A stretch of 64,000 nucleotides of DNA from Pseudoscardovia suis (GTDB taxonomy: Bacteria > Actinomycetota > Actinomycetes > Actinomycetales > Bifidobacteriaceae), in contig NZ_PGFC01000005.1 of assembly GCF_002797875.1 (NCBI RefSeq), forward strand, positions 62,001 through 126,000, written 5' to 3'. The notes beneath the pieces are model-generated. The model was given only the letters and a program-made list of their open reading frames with translations, was not told where the DNA came from and did not search any database. Below, one piece after another: positions 18,823 to 29,150 of the stretch; positions within the stretch are counted from its first letter, which is position 1; the number at the start of each line of letters is the position of its first letter. Both the position numbers and the translations under genes were made by a program.

Positions 18823-19025
18823 GCCCCCCATTATGACGCACAAAGTTACGAATCACACGGATCACGAGCGCACAGCGGAACCGCACACTGCTCACTCATG
18901 CAAATACAATGGGTGGCGATGCATCACACCGCGCAGCCACGAAGCCGCTGAGCCGCGTAACCGCACAGCCGCTCAGCCGCTGCGCACCGGCAACGCCTTA
19001 CGGGATGCACAAGGAAGGAGGCACC

Positions 19026-20951
19026 ATGCCTCATGCGCTGACCTCGCTCACGATAATCCTGCTCGTCGCCACCGTCGCACCTCTTATTTCGAAGCTGATT
19101 CCCGGCAACATCATGCCGGAGGTCGTGCTGCTTCTGTTGGGCGGCGCACTGCTCGGGCAGCATGGCGCCGGCCTCATCCTCAACCTCGATTCCGTCGAGA
19201 TGCTTTCTCAGCTGGGCCTCGCCTTCCTGTTTCTGCTTGCCGGCTATGAAATCAACCCCAAGACGCTCAGCGGCCACGTCGGGCGCTCCGGCATGCTCAC
19301 ATGGATTGTCACATTCGCAATAGCATGCGCGCTTGTGCTGTTTGCCCCAGGATTCGCGAGCCATAACCTCAATTCCATGCCCGTCGCCATCGCCATGTGC
19401 ACGACGGCCCTTGGCACGCTCATCCCCATCCTCGCCGACCGCGACCTCACCGGCACCACAGTGGGTGACGCGATCCTGGCGTATGGCACGTGGGGCGAGC
19501 TGCTGCCAATCATTGCGATGGCGCTGCTGCTATCCACGCGCGCAAAATGGCAGACCGCGTTGGTGCTGGGCGGTTTTGCGCTGCTGTGCATCGTGCTCGC
19601 TGTCATTCCTAAGCAGGCGCGTAAAGCTGGTTCCGCGTTGTTCCGTTTCATGGAAGGCAAAGCGGCTGGCAATTCCCAGCTGCTGGTGCGCGCCACCGCG
19701 CTGCTGCTTGTGGCGCTTGTGGCTGCCACCGCCGTGTTTGATCTGGATGCCGTGCTCGGCGCATTCGCCGCGGGCTTCGTGCTGCGCTACATCATTCCAG
19801 AAGGCAACGAAGCGCTGGAATACAAGTTGCACGCCATCGGATACGGTTTCTTCATTCCGATTTTCTTCGTCGTCTCCGGCACGAAAATCGACCTGCGGGC
19901 GGTGGCGGCAGCTCCCGGGCTGCTCATCGGATTCATTGTGATGCTGCTGTTGGTACGCGCTGTGCCGGTGTTTTGTGCCCTCACAATCGACCCGCAGACC
20001 CGTTCCATCTCCACGCATCATCGCATCACCGTCGCGCTGTATTGCGCCACCGCGCTACCGCTCATCGTGGCTGTTACCGATGTCGCGGTCAATTCAGGAC
20101 AGATGGTGCAAAACACTGCGTCCGTGCTGGTGGCGGCTGGCGCAGTGACGGTGTTCCTGATGCCGCTTTTGGGATCGCTCACCTACCGCGTGGCTGACAC
20201 CCATCCGTTCAAGGCGTTGCGGAAGATTTCCCATGATCCGCGCGATTTCGAACGAATCGTGCGCGAGCATCGTGATTTCTCCCGTCTGCTCGCCCACGAG
20301 GAAATGGTGGAACGCCAGGCTGCGCAATCCGGACCCGAAGGCGCTGCAGTGCCGTTCGGCCCGCAGGTTTTCGCTGCTGCCGAGCAAGAAGATGCCGCTT
20401 CCGCCCGCTCCGTTGTCGATGTGGAGGATTTTGCCACTGCGGCAACCGCAGACAACGCCGCTCCCACCGCTGCCGTCGCTTCCGCCACCACTGCTACCGC
20501 CACCACTGCTACCGCCACCACTTCCACCGACACCACAGCTGATGCCGGCACCGCCACCGATACCGCACGCACAGCAGCCGGCAACGCCACAGACACCACG
20601 GATGAGGCTGCTGCCGAAGAAATCCCCGTACCTTCGCCGCACCGCACGCACATCATCATCCACACGGTCAATGCCGGCAAATGGCGCGCCTGGGATGAAG
20701 CGCTGCGCCAAGCTGCCGCAACCGAAGCCGCGCACGCCAACGCCGAGGCGGCATACGCACGCAGCGACGAATCGCACGCCACCGAGCACCGGATGCTTGA
20801 GCAACGACACCGCATGACCGAACGCCGTCTCGAGCTCGCCCGCAGGGTCATCGCTGAACGCAACAAGCGTCTGCGCGAACTGGGCATCGACCCATCCGTC
20901 ACCACGAAGAACGCGCGAAGCGACCAATTCTTCCCACCCGCTGTAGACTGA
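19026..20951 (+). CDS. CPA2-family cation/proton antiporter (KefB/NapA type)
   Basis: 641 residues from the ATG at 19026, chosen because AAGGAGG lies 5 nt upstream. About 12-13 transmembrane helices fill residues 1-400 (LGQHGAGLILNLDSVEMLSQLGLAFLFLLAGYEI, PVAIAMCTTALGTLIPIL). They include the GAFAAGFVLR and HAIGYGFFIPIFFVVSG segments of CPA2 exchangers. The cytoplasmic tail is Ala/Thr-rich (about 480-560) and ends in a charged helical segment with ERRLELARRVIAERNKRLRELG. No TrkA-N domain is present. Exports cations in exchange for protons; exact ion unknown. Confidence 0.88.
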   Translation: MPHALTSLTIILLVATVAPLISKLIPGNIMPEVVLLLLGGALLGQHGAGLILNLDSVEMLSQLGLAFLFLLAGYEINPKTLSGHVGRSGMLTWIVTFAIACALVLFAPGFASHNLNSMPVAIAMCTTALGTLIPILADRDLTGTTVGDAILAYGTWGELLPIIAMALLLSTRAKWQTALVLGGFALLCIVLAVIPKQARKAGSALFRFMEGKAAGNSQLLVRATALLLVALVAATAVFDLDAVLGAFAAGFVLRYIIPEGNEALEYKLHAIGYGFFIPIFFVVSGTKIDLRAVAAAPGLLIGFIVMLLLVRAVPVFCALTIDPQTRSISTHHRITVALYCATALPLIVAVTDVAVNSGQMVQNTASVLVAAGAVTVFLMPLLGSLTYRVADTHPFKALRKISHDPRDFERIVREHRDFSRLLAHEEMVERQAAQSGPEGAAVPFGPQVFAAAEQEDAASARSVVDVEDFATAATADNAAPTAAVASATTATATTATATTSTDTTADAGTATDTARTAAGNATDTTDEAAAEEIPVPSPHRTHIIIHTVNAGKWRAWDEALRQAAATEAAHANAEAAYARSDESHATEHRMLEQRHRMTERRLELARRVIAERNKRLRELGIDPSVTTKNARSDQFFPPAVD

Positions 20952-21008
20952 CAACAGTACGTACACGCTTAGCGCACGCCCAGTGCACGCTCAGAGGGGA
21001 GCAAAACC

Positions 21009-21590
21009 ATGCTGCTCAGCGATCGCGATATATTCGCCGCTCAAGAAAACGGTGATTTTTCGCTTGACCCGTGGACCCCGAAGATGGTTCAGCCGGCATC
21101 AATTGATGTGCGTCTCGACCGATTCTTCCGCATTTTCAACAACCGCAAATACACCTACGTCGATCCTTCCGAAGATCAGGAGGATCTCACCGAGATGTTC
21201 GAAGTGCCCAAGGGCGATCCGTGGATTCTGCATCCCGGGGAATTCGTGCTTGGTAGCACCTGGGAATACGTCAAGCTGGGCACCACGCTGGCAGCACGCC
21301 TCGAAGGCAAGAGCTCGCTGGGACGCTTGGGAATCCTGACGCATTCCACCGCCGGCTTCATCGACCCCGGTTTCGAGGGGCATATCACGCTGGAGCTGTC
21401 GAACATCTCACCGCTGCCGGTCAAACTGTGGCCTGGCATGAAAATCGGCCAGATTTGCTTCTTCAAGCTCTCGAGCGAAGCGCAGAACCCATACGGTTCA
21501 AAGGCGGCAGGCTCGCATTACCAAGGGCAGCGTGGACCGACGCCTTCGCGCAGCTACATCAACTTCTATCAGGCGGATGTCTCGGACTGA
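21009..21590 (+). CDS. dcd: dCTP deaminase
   Basis: 193 residues, the usual length. Deaminates dCTP to dUTP (actinobacterial enzymes often also hydrolyse the dUTP) for dTMP synthesis. Motifs [34 protein letters not shown] and the active-site [21 protein letters not shown] are intact. The C-terminus [17 protein letters not shown] closes over the nucleotide in this family. GAGGGGAG lies 7 nt upstream of the ATG. It follows the antiporter by 57 nt. Confidence 0.95.
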   Translation: MLLSDRDIFAAQENGDFSLDPWTPKMVQPASIDVRLDRFFRIFNNRKYTYVDPSEDQEDLTEMFEVPKGDPWILHPGEFVLGSTWEYVKLGTTLAARLEGKSSLGRLGILTHSTAGFIDPGFEGHITLELSNISPLPVKLWPGMKIGQICFFKLSSEAQNPYGSKAAGSHYQGQRGPTPSRSYINFYQADVSD

Positions 21591-21597
21591 TAACTGA

Positions 21598-21633
21598 CCG
21601 TCGCGGGAATTCCTGAAGCGATTCCCGCGACGG
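21598..21633 (+). terminator. Hairpin after dcd
   Basis: Stem CCGTCGCGGGAAT / ATTCCCGCGACGG with a 10-nt loop, 7 nt past the dcd stop. No T run follows, so termination strength is uncertain. Confidence 0.6.
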
Positions 21634-21715
21634 CCCTGATTGTGACGGCAGCGATTGCAACGGCCCGCAATCACGACGGACCTCAATCGCAACGGCTCCG
21701 ATACCCCCAATTGAT

Positions 21716-21761
21716 TCGGCCGCGGTACGCACTGATTCGACTCAGTGCAGACCGCGGCCGA
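21716..21761 (-). terminator. Long hairpin after the P-type ATPase gene
   Basis: An 11-bp outer stem TCGGCCGCGGT / ACCGCGGCCGA encloses a second stem GCACTGA / TCAGTGC. It lies 29 nt beyond the ATPase stop, between two convergent genes. Confidence 0.7.
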
Positions 21762-21789
21762 TGCGTTTCCTGCCTATTTCAGGCGGTTC

Positions 21790-24780
21790 TCACTTGCCTT
21801 TGGCGGCAGCCACGGCGCGCAACACGAGCTTGTACAGCTCACTCGCCACCAGCACGCACGCCGCAAGCCCCAGGCACTCCAGCCACTGACGGCCAGTGAG
21901 AGGCGTGGTCCCGAACGCTGTGTTGAGCGCCGGCACATTCACCACAACCGCCTGCAATGCCGTGGACAATGCGATTGCCGCCCACAGCCAGCCATTGCTG
22001 AACAATCCCTTGAACGCCGAGGCAGTTGCCGACCGCGAGGCAAGCGCATTGAACAGCTGCGCGAACACAAGAATCGTGAAGCCCATCGTGCGGGCGAGCA
22101 CAATCTGCTCGTCATGCGATCCGCCCAAGTCATGCCTGTCGGAGAACAATCCACCGGGCAGCGCCATGTCCATGCCGATGAGCGTCACAGCAGCCATCGC
22201 CACGCCGATGAACACAATGTCCGCCCACATGGCGCCGTTAATCACACGGTCGGTGATGTGACGCGGCTTGCGGGCCATGACATCGTCCACTTCGCCATCC
22301 ACGCCCATCGCGAGCGCCGGGGCGGCATCAGTGAGCAGGTTAATCCACAGAAGCTGGACCGCAAGCAGCGGCACGGTCACGCCTGTGCTACCGGGATCGG
22401 AAAATCCCAGAACGCCGGTGAGCAGCACTCCGAAGAACACGGTGAGCACTTCGCCCACGTTCGAGCTCAGCAGATAGCGCAGGAACTTGCGGATGTTGTC
22501 GAATATCACGCGTCCTTCGCGCACGGCGGCGACAATCGTCGAGAAATTGTCATCTGCCAAAATCATGGCCGCGGATTCCTTGGTAACCTCGGTGCCGGTG
22601 ATGCCCATGGCGACACCGATGTCCGCCGCCTTGACTGCAGGCGCGTCATTCACGCCGTCGCCGGTCATGGCGACGATGTTGCCTTGACGCTGGAGTGAAT
22701 TCACGATGCGCAGCTTGTGCTCAGGTGCCACACGCGCGTATACCGACACGTCGCGAGTGGTTGCATCAAATTCAGCGTCATCCATTGCATCGAGTTCATC
22801 GCCGGTCACAGCGCGACGATGGTCGGCGTCCACAATCCCCAGGTCGCTGGCGATGCGGGCAGCGGTGAGCGGATGATCGCCGGTGATCATGACCGTGCGC
22901 ACACTGGCGCGATGCGCCTGCGCCACGGAATCGCGCACTTCTGTGCGCGGCGGGTCGATGATGCCGACCATGCCGGCCCAGATGAAATCACGCTCGATGA
23001 CGTCGCTTTGGTCAGCCACATCCTGCACCTGCCCCGCGGCATCGAGAGCGATGCCCGGCACCTGTGCGAGCGACGTGACCTCCAGCGGCCTGTATGCCAT
23101 GCCCAGCGTGCGGTATGCGTCAGACGACAGCCGCGTGATCTTGGATGCGATGCGCTCACGGTCGGCGTCTTCGATGGGGCGAATCTGCCCTCCGTCGTAG
23201 ATACGCGTGCACTGTTCCAGCAACACGTCGGGGGCGCCTTTCGCCACTGCTGTGAGCTTGCCCGATGCCGACTTGTCGGCGAGCACCACCGTCTGCTTCT
23301 TGCGCTCGGATGTGAACGGTATCTCGGCCACGCGCTCAAAGCCCTGCCATGCGCGCAGTGCGTTCATTTTGCGCGCCGCGACGATGACCGACACTTCGGT
23401 GGGGTCGCCGATGCACTCCCACGTCGAGGTGCCATCGGTGCCGCGATGCTCACGTAGCTCACCATTGTTGGCCATGGCGCCAACGCCAAGAGTGAGCATT
23501 GTTTCGCTCTCGACCGGGGTGCCGTGGCGCACTTCCGAGCCATCCGGCCCCCATGCCTGGCCGGTCGGCGCATAACCCGTGCCTGTGAGATTCACATGAC
23601 CGGTGGATGTGACAACGGTTTCAACAGTCATCTCGTTGCGGGTCAGCGTGCCGGTTTTGTCAGAGCAAATAACGGATGCCGACCCCAGTGTTTCAACGGA
23701 GCTGAGGCGTTTGACGATGGCATTGTGCTTGGCCATGCGCTGCACGCCGAGAGCAAGCACAACGGTGAGGATGGCTGCAAGCCCTTCGGGGACGGCGGCG
23801 ACGGCAAGAGACACGGCGAGAAGCAGGGAGTCGATGGCATCCTGAGCGGTTGTGAAACCTTCGGTGATGGCAAGCGTGGCGATGACAACGACGGCGATGA
23901 TGCACACCGCGACGCCCAGCATCTTTGAAACACCGTCCATCTCTTTTTCAAGCGGCGTTTTCTCTTGCTTCGTGTCGTCGAGCATGTCGGCGATCTTGCC
24001 CATTTGCGTGGCCATGCCGGTGCTGGTGACGATGGCGCGTCCGGTGCCTTGCGTCACCGACGTGCCGTTGAACACCATGTTCGTGCGGTCGCCAAGGGAT
24101 TTGACGCCGTCAAGCGCCACCGTCTGCTTAGCAACCGGCACCGATTCACCCGTCAACGACGCTTCGCCCAGTCGTAGGCTCGCGGCTGCGGTCAGGCGGG
24201 CATCGGCGGCTATTGTGTCGCCTTCGCCGATGACGAGCACATCGCCAGGCACCACGTTCTCCGTCGCCACTTCAACGACTTTGCCGTCGCGTAACACCAT
24301 CGAATGTGGCGCTGTCAGCTTCGACAATTCCGCCACCGCGGCCTGCGCTTTGTTTTCTTGCACATACCCCAGGATGGCGTTGAGCAGCAAAATCACGACG
24401 ATGACGATGCAATCGAAGGGTGCGGCCTCCGCTTCGGCAGGATTCGTGGCTCTTTCCACGAACCATGCGACGAGCGAAATGGCGGTCGCCGCAAGAAGCA
24501 GGTAGACCAGCGGGTCTTTGAATTGCAGAAGGAATTTCTTCCACTTGGGGACCGGCGGCTTGGACTTGAGCCTGTTGGGGCCGAATTCTTCAAGCCTGCG
24601 CGCTGCTTCGGCGCTTGACAGGCCAGTATCAGGATTGACATTCAACGCCTTGGCGACGTCATCGATGCCTGTGACAGACGGATCAACATCAAGGGGACCA
24701 TTCCCCGGATGCTTCGCGTCGTCGGCTGCATGGTCTTTCATGCGGGAATTTGTGCCAGATAGGGTGTCAACATCAGTCAT
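21790..24780 (-). CDS. Cation-transporting P-type ATPase (P2A, calcium-type)
   Basis: 996 residues from the ATG at 24780 (AAGGAG 6 nt upstream; the open frame to 24918 is not needed). ATP-driven export of Ca2+ or a similar divalent ion is expected. Order: cation-ATPase N domain (LNVNPDTGLSSAEAARRLEEFGPNRL), M1-M2, actuator loop with SLTGESVPVAK, M4 with AAVPEGLAAILTVVLALG. The phosphorylation site SDKTGTLTRNEMT, ATP-binding N domain, MITGDHPLTA and TGDGVNDAPAVKAADIGVAMG follow, then M5-M10 with LLWINLLTDAAPALAMG. All P-type motifs are intact. Confidence 0.94.
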   Translation of the reverse strand: MTDVDTLSGTNSRMKDHAADDAKHPGNGPLDVDPSVTGIDDVAKALNVNPDTGLSSAEAARRLEEFGPNRLKSKPPVPKWKKFLLQFKDPLVYLLLAATAISLVAWFVERATNPAEAEAAPFDCIVIVVILLLNAILGYVQENKAQAAVAELSKLTAPHSMVLRDGKVVEVATENVVPGDVLVIGEGDTIAADARLTAAASLRLGEASLTGESVPVAKQTVALDGVKSLGDRTNMVFNGTSVTQGTGRAIVTSTGMATQMGKIADMLDDTKQEKTPLEKEMDGVSKMLGVAVCIIAVVVIATLAITEGFTTAQDAIDSLLLAVSLAVAAVPEGLAAILTVVLALGVQRMAKHNAIVKRLSSVETLGSASVICSDKTGTLTRNEMTVETVVTSTGHVNLTGTGYAPTGQAWGPDGSEVRHGTPVESETMLTLGVGAMANNGELREHRGTDGTSTWECIGDPTEVSVIVAARKMNALRAWQGFERVAEIPFTSERKKQTVVLADKSASGKLTAVAKGAPDVLLEQCTRIYDGGQIRPIEDADRERIASKITRLSSDAYRTLGMAYRPLEVTSLAQVPGIALDAAGQVQDVADQSDVIERDFIWAGMVGIIDPPRTEVRDSVAQAHRASVRTVMITGDHPLTAARIASDLGIVDADHRRAVTGDELDAMDDAEFDATTRDVSVYARVAPEHKLRIVNSLQRQGNIVAMTGDGVNDAPAVKAADIGVAMGITGTEVTKESAAMILADDNFSTIVAAVREGRVIFDNIRKFLRYLLSSNVGEVLTVFFGVLLTGVLGFSDPGSTGVTVPLLAVQLLWINLLTDAAPALAMGVDGEVDDVMARKPRHITDRVINGAMWADIVFIGVAMAAVTLIGMDMALPGGLFSDRHDLGGSHDEQIVLARTMGFTILVFAQLFNALASRSATASAFKGLFSNGWLWAAIALSTALQAVVVNVPALNTAFGTTPLTGRQWLECLGLAACVLVASELYKLVLRAVAAAKGK

Positions 24781-25077
24781 GACAACTCCTTGGGTTCGCC
24801 GCGGAGTAGTCAACGCTGCTGCATATGCACAGCGCTGCGCGGATATCAACGTGTTCTTTCCGTGTTTATCGTAGCAAAACGATGTGGGGATTTGAAGAAT
24901 ACCACGCCGAAGACGCACCAGGGAAGGCCCTCAGATCGCACGATACATTGCCCAACGCGCCTTCCCTCCCCCGTCTTGCACGGCCATCTTGCCCCGCTTT
25001 GCCCCGTCTTGCCCGGCCATTTTGTCATGCCTCGCCGCGCCGATGCCGGTGACGGCGCACTATGTAAAATGGTGCGC

Positions 25078-26064
25078 ATGGCACAGAAAAAAGGACCAAC
25101 CAAAGGATCCGGCGGCAAGCACCGCAATGCACTTCGCGGCAAGGGCCCGACGCCCAAGGCCGAGGACCGCGTATATCACAAGGCGCACCGCGCCAAAATT
25201 GCAGCAGACAAGCGCCGCGCCGCAGACCCACGGCTGGCTGCGAAGCGCCGCGCCGCACGATTCTCCAGCAATGACACCAGCGACTTGGTGATCGGCCGCA
25301 ACGCGGTGCTCGAAGCGCTGCGCGTAGGCGTACCGTCAAAGGAACTCTACATCGCCACGCGCATCGAACACGACGATCGCACGCGCGAGATCATCAAGCT
25401 GGCAGGCGCGCAATCCCTGCACCTGCTCGAAGCGGACCGTCTGGAGATGGACCGCATCGCCCACTCGTCGAACCACCAGGGCATCGTGCTGCGCACGCTG
25501 CCGTTCGAATATTCGTCTCTGCAGCAGCTCGCCGATCGCGCCGAAGCCAAAGCAAAGGCCCTGGAAAACGCCTCGACGCAGGCACGCAACCTCGCCAAGC
25601 CGCTGTTCATCGCGCTTGATGGCGTGACAGACCCGCAGAATCTGGGCGCAGTGATTCGTTCCGCCGCCGCTTTCGGCGCCAATGGCGTGATTTTGCCCGA
25701 ACGTCGCAGCGCTTCCGTGAACGCCGCTGCATGGAAGGTGTCCGCAGGCGCTGCCGCGCACATGCCGGTCGCCAAGGTCGTGAACCTCACGAAGGCCATC
25801 GAGAGCCTGCGCGAGCGCGGCTACTATGCTGTCGGACTCGATGGCGGCGGCACCGCAGAAGTGGGCCGCACTGGCTTCGAAACCGATCCGCTCATCGTGG
25901 TGCTCGGCTCCGAAGGCAAGGGAATCAGCCGTCTGGTGCGCGAATCCTGCGATGTGATCGCCGGCATTCCGATGAGCTCGATGGTTGAGTCGCTCAACGC
26001 CTCCGTGGCGGCCGGCATTGCCTTGAGCAGCGTGTACTCCGCGCGCATCCATTCCGCCGAGTAA
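25078..26064 (+). CDS. rlmB: 23S rRNA (guanosine-2'-O-)-methyltransferase RlmB / TrmH family
   Basis: 328 residues from the ATG at 25078. SAM-dependent SPOUT methyltransferase for rRNA 2'-O-methylation. A basic N-terminal extension (residues 1-65, rich in Lys/Arg/Ala) precedes the substrate-binding domain at VIGRNAVLEALR. The three SpoU motifs are present: DGVTDPQNLGAVIRSAAAFG, VVLGSEGKGISRLV and IPMSSMVESLNASVAAGI. No clear ribosome binding site precedes the start. The gap 24781-25077 contains direct repeats of CCGTCTTGC-CGGCCAT and the ATPase ribosome site, no gene. Confidence 0.92.
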   Translation: MAQKKGPTKGSGGKHRNALRGKGPTPKAEDRVYHKAHRAKIAADKRRAADPRLAAKRRAARFSSNDTSDLVIGRNAVLEALRVGVPSKELYIATRIEHDDRTREIIKLAGAQSLHLLEADRLEMDRIAHSSNHQGIVLRTLPFEYSSLQQLADRAEAKAKALENASTQARNLAKPLFIALDGVTDPQNLGAVIRSAAAFGANGVILPERRSASVNAAAWKVSAGAAAHMPVAKVVNLTKAIESLRERGYYAVGLDGGGTAEVGRTGFETDPLIVVLGSEGKGISRLVRESCDVIAGIPMSSMVESLNASVAAGIALSSVYSARIHSAE

Positions 26065-26148
26065 GGCAACGCGAGTAGGGGCCAGCGCAAGCAGCAGTCA
26101 TAGAAGGCCAAGCATGACCTCAGACATACAACCTCAGACATGTAAGAG

Positions 26149-26195
26149 GGGCGCAACCGACGTGCGAATCGCTACTGGTTGCGCCCTTCTTTTTA
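26149..26195 (+). terminator. Rho-independent terminator of rlmB
   Basis: Stem GGGCGCAACC / GGTTGCGCCC (26149-26186) followed by TTCTTTTT, 85 nt past the rlmB stop. Confidence 0.88.
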
Positions 26196-26292
26196 TGGAC
26201 ATTGTTGCAGGAACGTTCACAGAACTCTGCACCGCAAAGCCGCAAAGCGCACCCCGTTCCATTCGCGGCGGCGTGGGGCGCGCGGCTTCAGC

Positions 26293-27798
26293 TCAGTCCT
26301 GCTTGCCGCTCACGTCCTGGGACCAGACGCTAGCATCCTGATCATCCTCATCGGAATCGTCATCGGGCTGCGCAGCATTGGCAACACCAACCACCACGCG
26401 ACCCTTGCCGTTGGTACAGTCGCCGTCAACGCCACCGGTGATGGATGAATTATCGCCGTATGTCGCGGTGTCATCCACCACACCGGCGTCGGCATCCATG
26501 TTGATGGCGCGCATCACCTGCGTATCAATGCGGTAATCCTTGAGATACTGGTCGATGTAGCTTTGCGTAGCGGTCGCCATCGGCACATCGTGCCCCATCT
26601 TCTCACCCAAATACCACCGGTGCGTGAGGACTTCGTGGAAGAACTGAGCCGGTTCGATTTGCGAACGGTACTCCGGGGGAATCATGCGCACGGTTGGCTC
26701 GAACACTTCGCGCATCCAATCCGTCGCCACGATTTCGGCATCCTCGTTCTGCCTCCACGTGCTCATGCGATACGCCTCGATATCGTTGAGCAAACGCCGA
26801 GCCTGGTTCTCTTGCACATCGAGGCCGGTGAGTCGCAGCAGCTTGCGCGATGCGTAGCCGGCGTCCACAACGCGCGGATGCACGTTCACGCGGCTGCCGT
26901 CCTCCGTGGTGGTCATCTCAAGCTCATCCACGTCAAAGCCCAGCTCATTGAGCTTGTTGACGCGCTTCTCGATCTTCCACATCTCATCGGGCTTGAACGT
27001 CTCGACATCCGTGAGCGCGCTCCACAGCGAATGGTAGCGGTTCACCAGGCGGTTGCCGACCTCCACTTCATCCACGCCGGAAGGCAGCAGGTTGCCGGAG
27101 TTCAAATCCATCAGTTCACCGATGATGTTCGTACGAGCCAGATCGATGTCATATTCACGCTGGCCATCCGTGAGCTTGGGATACAGCTCGCCGGTTTCGG
27201 CATCGACGAGGAATGCCGCGAATTCATCGGCATCGCGCAGGAACAGAACGTTCGACAGCGACACGTCGCCCCAATAGAAGCCAATCAGGTGCAATCGCAC
27301 CAGCAACACGGCAAGGGCGTCGATGAGGCGCTGTGCGGTGTCATCGCGCAGATTGCGGGCGAACAGAGCACGGTACGGCAGCGAAAACTTCAAGTGCTCG
27401 GTGACGAGCATGGCTTCGAGTTCCTCGCCGTTCTTGCTGTGTCGTCCGGTAACGACGGCTATCGGCTTGACCGCCGGCACATCGATTTTCTCAAGCTGGC
27501 GCAGCGTCTCGTATTCCCTCTCCGCAATGGGGCGTGTGATCTCCTTCATTGCGTAGATATGCGATCCCACACGCACGAAACGCACAACGTGGCGGGAGAT
27601 GCCTCGCGGCAGGTTGACGAGCAGGTCATCCGGCCATTCGGCAAGCGGAAGGTCCCACGGCAGCGTGAACATTTTGGGGTCGGAACTAGCCGAAGTAATA
27701 GTCAAAGACTTGGGTTCGGAATCGTTCGTCTCCGCATCTTCGCTGTTTGAGGCTTTAACGGAGGTTGCATTGACGATTCGCGGATCGATCGGTGTCAT
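26293..27798 (-). CDS. DUF4032-type protein with kinase-like fold
   Basis: About 501 residues. The N-terminal half resembles lipopolysaccharide-kinase/aminoglycoside-kinase folds: SHIYAMKEI (Lys), EREYETLRQLEKIDVPAVKPIAVV, GFYWGDVSLSNVLFLRDADEF (catalytic-loop-like) and AFLVDAETGELYP (metal-site-like Asp). The C-terminal half (LNELGFDVDELEMTT onward) matches the DUF4032 layout seen next to such domains in actinobacteria. An Asp-rich tail (DDDSDEDDQD) ends it. The ATG at 27798 was chosen because AAAGA lies 7 nt upstream; 27804 and 27822 are alternatives. Substrate unknown. Confidence 0.75.
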   Translation of the reverse strand: MTPIDPRIVNATSVKASNSEDAETNDSEPKSLTITSASSDPKMFTLPWDLPLAEWPDDLLVNLPRGISRHVVRFVRVGSHIYAMKEITRPIAEREYETLRQLEKIDVPAVKPIAVVTGRHSKNGEELEAMLVTEHLKFSLPYRALFARNLRDDTAQRLIDALAVLLVRLHLIGFYWGDVSLSNVLFLRDADEFAAFLVDAETGELYPKLTDGQREYDIDLARTNIIGELMDLNSGNLLPSGVDEVEVGNRLVNRYHSLWSALTDVETFKPDEMWKIEKRVNKLNELGFDVDELEMTTTEDGSRVNVHPRVVDAGYASRKLLRLTGLDVQENQARRLLNDIEAYRMSTWRQNEDAEIVATDWMREVFEPTVRMIPPEYRSQIEPAQFFHEVLTHRWYLGEKMGHDVPMATATQSYIDQYLKDYRIDTQVMRAINMDADAGVVDDTATYGDNSSITGGVDGDCTNGKGRVVVGVANAAQPDDDSDEDDQDASVWSQDVSGKQD

Positions 27799-27958
27799 AT
27801 CCATGTCTTTACGATAAATCATTCCTTGGTCGGCACGCGCGTATGAGGGTCGCGGCGCGTTGCGTGCCGTCATGACGGCATGGCGGCTGCGTTCATGCAC
27901 TGGCAATGCAGCGGCACAGAGACCCAAGGTTGCGTGCGAAACTACAGCGGATACAAAA

Positions 27959-27987
27959 CCGGGCCGGCCGCAAAACGACCGACCCGG
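27959..27987 (-). terminator. Rho-independent terminator of the ABC ATPase gene
   Basis: Stem CCGGGTCGGTCG / CGGCCGGCCCGG with a 5-nt loop and a TTTT run on the minus strand, 33 nt past the stop of the gene at 28020. Confidence 0.8.
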
Positions 27988-28019
27988 CACACTAGCGGAA
28001 TCCCGCTAACGAAGGCCTA

Positions 28020-29150
28020 CTAGTTGAGGCGACGCTCGGTGGACGGAGCGAAGAGGTGCATCTTCGCCGGGTCGACCTGCACGCGCACCACATCGCCAGG
28101 CATAGGCAGCTGGCGCGGGTTGACGCGGATGGTCGTCATCTTGTTCTGGTCAGACATCATCGTCGTGGACTCAGCAGCGGAGCCGTCGGTGATGATGTTG
28201 CCATACACGTAGCCGTCGGAGCCCAGATCCTCAACGTTCAGGACCTTGAGCTGGAAGGCCTCAGCCACTTCCGGGCCGACGAGGCGAGCATCCTCGGGGC
28301 GGAAGCCCAGGATGATCTTGCCGCCGTCCTCAGCGGTGAGCTTGTCGACAGCCTGCGGGGGCAGCGTGATTGCGTCGTCGCCGACCATTGCCATGCCATT
28401 GACGACCGGGTGCGTGCTGATATTCATCGACGGGGAGCCGATGAAGCCAGCGACGAACACGTTCTCCGGGCGATCGTACAGCTCGGTCGGAGCGCCGACC
28501 TGCTGGAGCACGCCGAGCTTGATGACGGCGATGCGGTCGCCCATCGTCAGAGCCTCGGTCTGATCGTGCGTGACGTACAGGGTCGTGACCTGGAGCTTGC
28601 GCTGGAGGGCTGCGATCTGCGTACGGGTCTGCACACGGAGCTTTGCGTCGAGGTTCGACAGCGGCTCATCCATGAGGAAGACCTTCGGGTTACGCACGAT
28701 TGCGCGGCCCATGGCGACACGCTGACGCTGACCACCGGACAGAGCCTTCGGCTTGCGCTCGAGGAACTCGGTGAGGTCGAGGATCTTGGCGGCTTCTTCA
28801 ACGCGCTTGTTGATGGTGGCCTTGTCGACGCCGGCGATCTTCAGGGCGAAGCCCATGTTGTCGCGAACGGTCATGTGCGGGTACAGAGCGTAGTTCTGGA
28901 ACACCATTGCGATGTCGCGGTCCTTGGCCTGCACGTTGGTGACGTCTTTGTCGTCGATGTAGATGTGACCCTTGTTGACTTCTTCCAGGCCGGCGAGCAT
29001 GCGCAGCGTCGTGGACTTGCCGCAGCCAGAAGGACCAACGAGAACGAGGAATTCACCGGGTTCGATGGTGAGGTTCAAGTCGTCGACAGACGGCTTGTCA
29101 TTGCCCGGGTAGATGCGGGTGACGTGATCAAATACGACCCTGGATGCCAT
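28020..29150 (-). CDS. ABC transporter ATP-binding protein, MsmK/UgpC (CUT1 sugar) type
   Basis: 376 residues from the ATG at 29150 (AAAGGAA about 5 nt upstream). ATPase that powers carbohydrate importers and in many Gram-positives serves several at once. Walker [11 protein letters not shown]-loop, signature [14 protein letters not shown], Walker [13 protein letters not shown] and the switch His in [11 protein letters not shown] are intact. The C-terminal TOBE/OB regulatory domain contains [11 protein letters not shown]. No permease or binding-protein genes are adjacent, which fits a shared ATPase. Upstream, GTTCC/GGAAC repeats (29226-29258) could be an operator. Confidence 0.93.
   Translation of the reverse strand: MASRVVFDHVTRIYPGNDKPSVDDLNLTIEPGEFLVLVGPSGCGKSTTLRMLAGLEEVNKGHIYIDDKDVTNVQAKDRDIAMVFQNYALYPHMTVRDNMGFALKIAGVDKATINKRVEEAAKILDLTEFLERKPKALSGGQRQRVAMGRAIVRNPKVFLMDEPLSNLDAKLRVQTRTQIAALQRKLQVTTLYVTHDQTEALTMGDRIAVIKLGVLQQVGAPTELYDRPENVFVAGFIGSPSMNISTHPVVNGMAMVGDDAITLPPQAVDKLTAEDGGKIILGFRPEDARLVGPEVAEAFQLKVLNVEDLGSDGYVYGNIITDGSAAESTTMMSDQNKMTTIRVNPRQLPMPGDVVRVQVDPAKMHLFAPSTERRLN

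Noticed and set aside
20094-20966. Long antisense frames across the antiporter gene
   Set aside because: Shadow of the real gene; Gly/Ser runs come from the Ala/Thr repeat region.
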